Both the position numbers and the translations under genes were made by a program. Shown here piece after piece: positions 4,914 through 10,990 of a stretch of DNA of 23,157 nt (the stretch's first letter is position 1; every line of letters starts with the position of its first letter). Origin of the DNA: a virus; IMG/VR virus record IMGVR_UViG_3300011997_000017, positions 1 to 23,157 of that record; one strand, given 5' to 3'. The notes under the pieces were generated by a model. It saw only the letters and a list, made by a program, of their open reading frames with translations, made no database searches and was not told where the DNA came from.

Positions 4914-5218
4914 GTCACAGCGCCGGGATCCGCGATGACCGGCGACGGGTTCAGTCCGGGGATCTTGGCAATGATGGCCGCGACTGCCGGGATGAGCACG
5001 ACCCGCTGAACGATGCCAACGACAGTGACGATCACGGCGACTCCGATCCCGACCGATGCGGCGAACGCCGGCGGGAGCGTGAGCCCGGCCTTGGTCACCT
5101 CATCCTGGACGATGGCCCACAAGGTAGGGACGGTCGGCAGGAGCGCGATGACGAGCCAGACGATGGTGCGGAGCGTGGTACGCCACGGATGAAGTACCTG
5201 GGTGGGTGTGGTGAGCAT
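4910..5218 (-). CDS. Holin
   Basis: A 102-residue membrane protein with a short polar N-terminus, a first membrane helix at about residues 17-36 (LRTIVWLVIALLPTVPTLWA), and a second hydrophobic block at about 50-86 that could hold one or two helices. It has a short polar C-terminus. Holins form holes in the host membrane at a set time so the endolysin can reach peptidoglycan. ATG 5218 has a strong SD (AGGAGG), placed just after the endolysin stop. Size, topology and place directly after the amidase support the call. Confidence 0.82.
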   Translation of the reverse strand: MLTTPTQVLHPWRTTLRTIVWLVIALLPTVPTLWAIVQDEVTKAGLTLPPAFAASVGIGVAVIVTVVGIVQRVVLIPAVAAIIAKIPGLNPSPVIADPGAVT

Positions 5219-5230
5219 GGTGGGGCCTCC

Positions 5231-6256
5231 TTAGTTGATGACGGTGAACTGGCCGGTCTCGCGGCCGAGCCGGGAAAGGGACGCGACGCCGGGGTAGCCG
5301 TCAGCTGCGGCCCCCGAGTAGCCGCAATGGCGCTGCCACGCGGCGTATGCGGCGACGGTGCTCGTACCGGCCGAGCCGTCGACGCGGTTCGCGGCGAGCA
5401 ACCCCTTGCCGTTGAGGGCTCGTTCGACGTAGATCGCCGGCGGGTACGACACGGACCCGGTCGGCACGGACGGCTGCGAGTCGTGATGGAAGGCCGCGAT
5501 CAGTGCCGACAGGCTCACGGCCGGGACAGCTGGGGCCGCGGGCGGCGGGGGCGGCGGGGTGACGGTGCCTGAGGGAACCCCACCTCCAGCGCCGGTGCCA
5601 GGAGCCGATCCCGAGACGATGCCCATGACCGTGCGACGGAACAGACCCATGTCGAGACCGGGATCGGACTGCGCCTTGGAAGACGCGATCTCGCCGTGAG
5701 CGCAGGTCTCCTGGCCGGTCCAGCCGTACGCCTTGCAGATCGCAGCAGAGAGCCGCTCAGCGGCATCTACCTGGATGGCGTTGGGAACATCCGGCGCCTG
5801 GATCTCGATGCCGAAGGTGTGGGTGTTCCCATCGGCGTCAGAGCCGCGCACGTCCTGGTACGGGGACGTCAGAGAGAAGTCGGCAGCGATCATGTGATTG
5901 ATCGCAACAGAGCTGACGGCGCCTGCCTGATTGGAGCGACCAGCGGCGCAGATGATGACTCGACCGTCGGCGTCGATCGAGAACTGGACCAGGGGTCCTG
6001 GGGTGTCCGTGCGACCACGGTTCAGGATGTTGACGGTGTAGTCGATGGCAGCCTGTCCCGAGTTCATCGGGCCAGCGGTGTGATGGACGACGACGCCGTT
6101 GATGCCACCCCAGCCGCGACCGTTCGGGCCGATTCCCTGCTCGTGGTTGCCGTCATGGCAGCGGCATCGCCCACGCCACCCTGGCATCTCGTAGATGGGG
6201 AGACCGGAGCTCTGAACTGCGGCGAGGATCTGGGTTGGTGTGAGCGGTGTTGCCAT
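5231..6256 (-). CDS. lysA: Endolysin: N-acetylmuramoyl-L-alanine amidase
   Basis: A 341-residue lysin that cuts the bond between muramic acid and the stem peptide. The amidase_2 domain covers about residues 40-215: VVVHHTAG holds the first zinc histidine (58 or 59), FGIEIQ holds Glu151, CAHGEI holds His187, and KAQSDPG holds Lys194 and Asp198. A flexible Gly/Pro linker (216-245, with a run of prolines) leads to a C-terminal domain (265-341) with the VDGSAGTSTVAAYAAWQRH pattern of a peptidoglycan-binding fold. There is no signal peptide, so export depends on the adjacent holin. The ATG follows a strong AGGAGG. Confidence 0.92.
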   Translation of the reverse strand: MATPLTPTQILAAVQSSGLPIYEMPGWRGRCRCHDGNHEQGIGPNGRGWGGINGVVVHHTAGPMNSGQAAIDYTVNILNRGRTDTPGPLVQFSIDADGRVIICAAGRSNQAGAVSSVAINHMIAADFSLTSPYQDVRGSDADGNTHTFGIEIQAPDVPNAIQVDAAERLSAAICKAYGWTGQETCAHGEIASSKAQSDPGLDMGLFRRTVMGIVSGSAPGTGAGGGVPSGTVTPPPPPPAAPAVPAVSLSALIAAFHHDSQPSVPTGSVSYPPAIYVERALNGKGLLAANRVDGSAGTSTVAAYAAWQRHCGYSGAAADGYPGVASLSRLGRETGQFTVIN

Positions 6257-6310
6257 GGTGTCCTCCTAGGACTTGATGATCGGGAGCATCGCGACGTGCG
6301 ACGTCGAGGG

Positions 6311-7291
6311 TCAGGCTGCGGTGACGACGAGAGCGCCGGCGTTGGTGACGGTGATCCGGAACCTGGCGCCGCCTGGGGACTTCAGGACGATGCCCTTGGT
6401 GGCGTCGGTGATTTCCACGTCGCGCGGTCCGACCATGACCTGGTTGGGCTGGGTGGTGGTGGCCTGGTAGCCGAGTGCGATCGATCCGGCGTGGTCGGCA
6501 CGGGCCTCGCGCCCGACGCTGGTGGCATTGGCTGCACCTGCCCTGGCGGAGTAGCCGATAGTGGTGATTCCGTCGACCTGTGTCGCGGACGACTGACCGG
6601 AGTCTTGGCCGATGGATGTCTGCATAGAGGCGGTGATGGTTGATTTGCCTGGATTGGCGTAGAGGTCGTTTTGGGCTCCCATACCAATCGCTGTGTTAGA
6701 ACTCCCGGTGGTTAGACGAGACTGCGAGAAGGCGCCTACTGCTGTGTTGTTCTCACCCGTCGTCAGCGCTGCCTGGGATGAGGGACCGACCGCAGCGTTG
6801 TTGAACGCGGTCGTCACATGCTGCTGAGCCGATGGCCCTACTGCTGTGTTGCTGCCCCCGGTGGTTAGGCTGAACTGAGCGCTGTCCCCTACCGCCGTGT
6901 TAGACGCCCCGGTGGTTAGAAGACACTGTGCAGCGCGGCCTACTGCTGTGTTGGAGAGGCCGGTGGTCAGTGTTTCCTGGGCTGCAGCCCCAATCGCTGT
7001 GTTGAAGAGCCCGGACGTCAGAACCGCCTGCGCGTTGGACCCGACCGCCGTGTCACCCGTACCCGTCGTCAGTGATGACTGCGAGTTGGCCCCAAACGCC
7101 GTGTTGTCGCCCTGCGCGAGAACTCCCGCATTGCCCACGGTCAACGAACCGCCCACCACCGCGACGTCCTGAGCATCAATCGCAATGCCAGACCGGACGA
7201 ACGCGGACGACTGGGCCTGACGAAGCGCCTGACGCTTCTGGGTGCGTAGATACCGAGTCAGGGAGGATCCTAGTTCAGGCAGCTTCGACAC
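6311..7291 (-). CDS. YadA-head-like repeat fibre protein
   Basis: A 326-residue tail-fibre-type protein. After an N-terminal helical segment (about 1-60) come nine tandem 17-residue units with consensus SNTAVGxxAQxxLTTGx (residues 62-214). These are followed by classic YadA-head / Hep_Hag motifs (TIGYSARAG, SVGREARAD, SIALGYQATT) and a short beta C-terminus. Such repeats build trimeric left-handed beta-rolls. GTG 7291 is chosen because an AGAGGAG lies 8 nt before it; the open frame to 7363 has no SD and lies inside the HNH gene. The gene overlaps the end of the HNH gene by 17 bp. A receptor-binding or adhesive role is inferred. Confidence 0.78.
   Translation of the reverse strand: MSKLPELGSSLTRYLRTQKRQALRQAQSSAFVRSGIAIDAQDVAVVGGSLTVGNAGVLAQGDNTAFGANSQSSLTTGTGDTAVGSNAQAVLTSGLFNTAIGAAAQETLTTGLSNTAVGRAAQCLLTTGASNTAVGDSAQFSLTTGGSNTAVGPSAQQHVTTAFNNAAVGPSSQAALTTGENNTAVGAFSQSRLTTGSSNTAIGMGAQNDLYANPGKSTITASMQTSIGQDSGQSSATQVDGITTIGYSARAGAANATSVGREARADHAGSIALGYQATTTQPNQVMVGPRDVEITDATKGIVLKSPGGARFRITVTNAGALVVTAA
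6650..7108 (-). repeat. Nine tandem 51-bp (17-codon) repeats
   Basis: The repeats encode units such as SNTAVGRAAQCLLTTGA, SNTAVGDSAQFSLTTGG and NNTAVGAFSQSRLTTGS. All units but the last are exactly 17 codons, and they are diverged at the DNA level. They make the beta-roll of the fibre gene and are protein repeats, not a CRISPR array. Confidence 0.85.
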
Positions 7292-7865
7292 GGGGCGCGC
7301 TCCTCTGCTTCTGGTTGTACTTGGCTCTGGCGACCACCTTGCATGTTCGACAGTTTCGAGCACCCTCCGGCGTTATGTAGGTGTTGGCCTCGTCGAAAGG
7401 GTGGCCCTGTTTGCAGTGAGTCTTCTTGCTTTGCCCATGGCGACCTTTGGCGTCACGGTCGGCCATGTTGTCGGCGGCCGTTCCGAGGAACAGGTGACCG
7501 TCTGGGTAGCCCGCGGTCGGGTCCGTCTGGCAGCAAGGCGGATTGTCACAATGATGTAGGACGTCCATGTCCTCCGGGATCGGGCCGTGCGCCAGTTCCC
7601 ACGAGAAGCGGTGAGTCTTGAGTGACTTGCCATTGACTTTGATCTGTCCGTATCCGCCGATGACGACGCTCTTGGTCCATTCGAGGCACCCGCTAGGCAT
7701 CTCAACGAGGCCAGCGGAAAGACGTTGCTCCGGAGACAGATGTGGGGATATATCGATCTCTCCCCGACTTGCCATCCCCTGGTAGTGATGGGGGCACATG
7801 CCGCGGGCGCCGTGACTTCCAACGAGGGTGTTGCACCCTTCGACGGTGCATCGGGTAGTCTTCAT
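7275..7865 (-). CDS. Free-standing HNH endonuclease
   Basis: A 196-residue homing-type nuclease lying between two tail genes. N-terminal Cys6, Cys11, Cys24 and His26/27 form a zinc knuckle. The central HNH_3-type domain (about 60-145) has GYGQIKVNGKSLKTHRFSWE, then VLHHCDNPPCC with the His-His pair at 104-105 and Asn108, then GHLFLGTAADNMADRDAKGR with His124. A second finger near the C-terminus has Cys151, His155, Cys172 and Cys175. ATG 7865 follows a GAGGAG. Such genes are mobile, copied into sites their enzyme cuts in related phages. It is not inside a visible intron. Surrounding gene coupling is broken here, which fits insertion. Confidence 0.88.
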   Translation of the reverse strand: MKTTRCTVEGCNTLVGSHGARGMCPHHYQGMASRGEIDISPHLSPEQRLSAGLVEMPSGCLEWTKSVVIGGYGQIKVNGKSLKTHRFSWELAHGPIPEDMDVLHHCDNPPCCQTDPTAGYPDGHLFLGTAADNMADRDAKGRHGQSKKTHCKQGHPFDEANTYITPEGARNCRTCKVVARAKYNQKQRSAPRVEAA

Positions 7866-7903
7866 CTCAGCCTGCTCCTCGGTCTAGTCGAGTGTGTGGG
7901 TCA

Positions 7904-7936
7904 GCGGCTTCGAGTGTTAGACGCACTCGGAGCCGC
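7904..7936. terminator. Hairpin upstream of the HNH gene
   Basis: Arms CGGCTTCGAGTG (7905-7916) and CACTCGGAGCCG (7924-7935) pair over 12 positions with one mismatch around a 7-nt loop, extended by one G-C pair. The hairpin lies in the 103-bp gap after the minor tail gene. There is no T-run. It may reduce read-through into the inserted nuclease gene or hide its start. Confidence 0.4.
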
Positions 7937-7968
7937 GTTCTATTGTCCCACACTTCAATGGGTTTCGG

Positions 7969-9144
7969 TCAGTACGTGCGAGTGTCGGCCAGGAGGTAAT
8001 TAACCTCTACTGGTCCGTCGTCATTGACCTTGACTGCGATATCGAGGACACGAGACTCGAAGACCAACGGTCGATCTGAGGTGGCGTAAACGTCGGTATC
8101 AGCCTCTACTCTGACCGTGTCACCTCGGGCTACGGACGTCCAGTCGGGGTTGGAACCGAAGGTGCTGATGGTCCAACTCGTCGTCATGCCGGAGCCCGCC
8201 GCGAGGTCACCATCCGCGTGCCGCTGGAGTGTGGCCCCAATCGACACGTCCGTATATTGGCTGACCTTTGTTTTCCTCGGATACCCGGCCGCCAACAGCA
8301 CCGACGCCGTAGACGACGCCCGCAGCTGCGCGGCCTGGTCGCCGGCGCCCACCGCGGTCGCCACCGTGATCCCTGGAACCTGCTGACGAGCCATTTGAGC
8401 GATGACGTTGCCACCGCGCCGGTGCGACCCACCAAGGACCGCATACGGTTGCGCACCGGGGAAGGTCAAACCCAGTGGGGTCAGAGTGGTGGGCGGCGCC
8501 GACGGCGGGATGTAGTCCTCCGTGTCCTCCACGTACTCGAGCACGGCCACCGGGTCAACCGCTCCGAGCCGGTCGCCCAGGACGAGGGTCCGGGTCGGGT
8601 TGTCGAGGGTGCCCGTCGCCGCGAAGTACCATTCCGGTCCACCCGCGTGCTCGCCGATGCGCCGGAACTCCTCCTCGACGGTCGTCGAGTCCCATGTGTT
8701 GATTGTCAGGTCGGACACGGATGCCCCGGTCGTGGTGCCCATGAGAATCTGCGCGTTCTGCCCGGAGATGGCCTGAGCGTCGCTGACGAGGCGCCTGAAC
8801 AGCGCGTGATCGTTCCAGCCGGTCAGGGCGAGGGGCACGCTTGGGCAGGTCTCGAAGAATGAGCCCCATTCAGCGGCCGTGAAATCAAAGGTCCGGGCGC
8901 CGCTTTGCCGCTCACCGAGGATCTGCCCCGACCACACGGGCCACCCGTCAGAGCAGACGAGAATTCCGGACATGGCGCACGAGATGGCAGACCGCCAGAA
9001 CGACTTTCGCGGTTCGACCGTCGCGGAGAACGCGCACTCGCCATGATCGGATATGGGAAAGGTCATCTCAAGTCCGCGGGCGGGAATGAGCTCCTCGATG
9101 ATGCTGGGATCGTCGAATCTTGTGGCATAAACTTCGAAGGCCAT
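7969..9144 (-). CDS. Minor tail protein
   Basis: A 391-residue protein of the tail-tip region. The start ATG 9144 overlaps the preceding stop by one base (TAATG); the frame is open further upstream, but that stretch runs antisense to codon use and is rejected. It begins MAFEVYATRFDDPSIIEELIPARGLEMTFP and shows an all-beta, hub-like composition, with WSGQILGERQ near residue 70, a WDSTTVEEEFRRIGEHAGGPEWYF segment mid-protein and a VARGDTVRVEADTDVYAT stretch near the end. This is the layout of actinophage baseplate or tail-tip (Gp37-like) proteins. It has no catalytic motif. The specific position in the tail tip is inferred from gene order. Confidence 0.72.
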   Translation of the reverse strand: MAFEVYATRFDDPSIIEELIPARGLEMTFPISDHGECAFSATVEPRKSFWRSAISCAMSGILVCSDGWPVWSGQILGERQSGARTFDFTAAEWGSFFETCPSVPLALTGWNDHALFRRLVSDAQAISGQNAQILMGTTTGASVSDLTINTWDSTTVEEEFRRIGEHAGGPEWYFAATGTLDNPTRTLVLGDRLGAVDPVAVLEYVEDTEDYIPPSAPPTTLTPLGLTFPGAQPYAVLGGSHRRGGNVIAQMARQQVPGITVATAVGAGDQAAQLRASSTASVLLAAGYPRKTKVSQYTDVSIGATLQRHADGDLAAGSGMTTSWTISTFGSNPDWTSVARGDTVRVEADTDVYATSDRPLVFESRVLDIAVKVNDDGPVEVNYLLADTRTY

Positions 9145-10142
9145 TAGCTGCTGATCTTCGTGATCCGTACCCGCGTCGTCATGTTCACGCTGCTGCCCAA
9201 CGACTGGAAGCACGCAAACCCGATGACTGTCCCGGCTGCGCAGGCAAGGTTCGGGATGGACACGTTGATGCCGTTCTCCCCCGGCGCGAGACTCGACTGC
9301 GCGACGTTTAGCGTTCCGACGTAGATATTCAGGAACGACCGGCCAGCGAGCGCGACGTTGAAAGTGCCATAGAAGCTCACCGCGTAGACGCCCGCGCTGG
9401 CCACGGTGACGTTGTCTGATGCGCCCGTGGCGATGGCAGGTGTGGACGAGGCTGCGGCGTCGATCGTGAGCAAAGTCGTCCCCCAGAGGGTCCCGCTTGG
9501 CACTCCCGCGACCGAGGCCGTGAACTCGGCGTGTTGTCGTACCCTTGCCGCGTCCCACGATGCCCCGGTGTAGATCTCAACCACATGCGTGTCGAGGCGG
9601 TACACCTGCAACCCGTCATAGGCGGCCAGGGCGTTCCGCTCGGTCGCGTTGCGCACCATGATGGGCGTACCGACCGGGGCCGTGAGCGGCCGGATGTCGT
9701 CAATCTTGGCGATCGGGATCGTCGTCGTCGACGCGGCATGACGCAACCGGGCCAGCGGCAGCTTCGTGTTCGCCACGGTCGGGTCGGAAGGGGTCGCATT
9801 CGGGGTGCCTACGACAACAGCGAGCAACCGGGTCGCCGAGTCCCACACGATGATGTCGTTCCGCGGCAGCCCACCAACCGGGTTCAGCGTGAACACATCG
9901 AGCGTGACGGCACCCGGATTGATCGCCTCCGACACTCCTGCACCAACCGTCGACCCGATAACACCCGCGCCCGCGGCGATGACTACAGAACCCGACGCCG
10001 TCGCCGTCTGCCCCACCGTCAGCCCGGTCAGGACACCCGTGGCCACGAGACCCACAGTGGCGGTCTGCGCGAAGCCGAACGCGATCCCCTGCTTCTCCTG
10101 CACTTCGGAATTACCCGCGTGCAACCTCTCAAATTCGGCCAT
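9144..10142 (-). CDS. Tail fibre with C-terminal jelly-roll-like domain
   Basis: A 332-residue protein starting at ATG 10142, one base inside the preceding stop (TGATG). The N-terminal 90 residues are rich in Ala, Gly, Thr and Val, as in a tail-attachment or trimerising stalk. Residues 150-200 carry a motif common in phage tail proteins (VRNATERNALAAYDGLQVYR then VEIYTGASW). The last 130 residues (HAEFTASVAG to VRITKIS) have the strand pattern of a C1q/TNF-like jelly roll, including ASAGVYAVSFYGTFNV and SFLNIYVGTLNV, a fold often used for receptor binding. The fold call is from pattern; sugar or protein target is unknown. Confidence 0.7.
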   Translation of the reverse strand: MAEFERLHAGNSEVQEKQGIAFGFAQTATVGLVATGVLTGLTVGQTATASGSVVIAAGAGVIGSTVGAGVSEAINPGAVTLDVFTLNPVGGLPRNDIIVWDSATRLLAVVVGTPNATPSDPTVANTKLPLARLRHAASTTTIPIAKIDDIRPLTAPVGTPIMVRNATERNALAAYDGLQVYRLDTHVVEIYTGASWDAARVRQHAEFTASVAGVPSGTLWGTTLLTIDAAASSTPAIATGASDNVTVASAGVYAVSFYGTFNVALAGRSFLNIYVGTLNVAQSSLAPGENGINVSIPNLACAAGTVIGFACFQSLGSSVNMTTRVRITKISS

Positions 10143-10990
10143 CAGAAATACACCCCTAACGATCCCCACACGGAAAGCAACGCGATAGCGCTGCCACTGT
10201 CATCGGTCCAGGTGATCGACCCGCCGCCAGCCGGCACCGCCAGCCAGTCACCCGAGAACGAGATGCTCTGACGCACCGACACGCGCCCGTTGAGCAGCAC
10301 CAGCCGCGCCGCCAGGTCGATGTCCAGCCACTGGCCGGCGAGCAGCGTGCCGTTGAACCTCACCCACGCGCCCGACTCGACCATGACCACAGTCGGGTTG
10401 ACGCTCGGGCCGTCGATTCGCAACCTCGGCCAGTACGCGGCCAGCCCACCATTGGGCACGGTCACCGCGCCCAGGGTCGTGCCGGGGGCGACGCCGTAGT
10501 CGATCGGGTACGCGAGTGGGTAGACCTTCCCGGCGCCCGGTGTCGCCGCCGACAAGGTAGCCGACCCGTACGTCGCGGGCCCGTACTTCAACTGGTCCGG
10601 GGCTGTCACGGTCAGGGTGTAGGTGAACGCACAGTCGCCATCCCAGACCGGCGCCACGCCCACGGTGACCCGCACCAGCGCGGACAGGGGGCCGATCGCC
10701 GTGTTGGTGACGATCAGCTCCTGAACCGACTGGGGACGCAACGCAGCAAGCGACTGGAACACCGCGTAGGCGGCCTGCGGGGTCGCCTCCCGCACGGAAC
10801 CGGACACGGTGACCACACGGGCGTCAGAGAACCCTGTGCTGTCCCACGCGCCATCCTGCTGCGACTTGGCCGGTAGCGGGTTGCGGATGTCGGCCGCATC
10901 ATCCCAGCCGGGCAGACCACCAAGGACGACCCGAGACGACTGCGCCGCGCCGGCGTCGAGTACGACCCCGCCCAACGTGACCACATTCAT
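10142..10990 (-). CDS. Distal tail (Dit-like) protein
   Basis: A 282-residue all-beta protein directly after the tape measure gene, the usual Dit position. The N-terminus (VVTLGGVVLDAGAAQSSRVVLGGLPGWDDAADIRN) and the following VVTVSGSVREATPQAAYAVF segment match the ring-forming domain of siphophage distal tail proteins. The C-terminal half (PRLRIDGPSVNPTVVM, GQWLDIDLAARLVLLNG) is a galectin- or carbohydrate-module-like beta domain seen in such proteins. It overlaps the tape measure stop by ATGA. It would form the hub joining tail tube and tip. Confidence 0.78.
   Translation of the reverse strand: MNVVTLGGVVLDAGAAQSSRVVLGGLPGWDDAADIRNPLPAKSQQDGAWDSTGFSDARVVTVSGSVREATPQAAYAVFQSLAALRPQSVQELIVTNTAIGPLSALVRVTVGVAPVWDGDCAFTYTLTVTAPDQLKYGPATYGSATLSAATPGAGKVYPLAYPIDYGVAPGTTLGAVTVPNGGLAAYWPRLRIDGPSVNPTVVMVESGAWVRFNGTLLAGQWLDIDLAARLVLLNGRVSVRQSISFSGDWLAVPAGGGSITWTDDSGSAIALLSVWGSLGVYF

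Noticed and set aside
5696-6643. Long plus-strand open frame (315 codons) opposite the endolysin and fibre genes
   Set aside because: It is antisense to two genes with clear domains and strong SDs; long antisense frames are expected in high-GC DNA and the translation has no recognisable domain.
6650-7108. CRISPR-like regular 51-bp repeats
   Set aside because: The repeats are diverged, in frame and encode a 17-residue beta-roll unit; there are no unique spacers.
9145-9558. Extended start for the minor tail protein
   Set aside because: The upstream 138 codons are Arg/His-rich, antisense-like to codon use and overlap the fibre gene in another frame; the TAATG junction gives the natural start.
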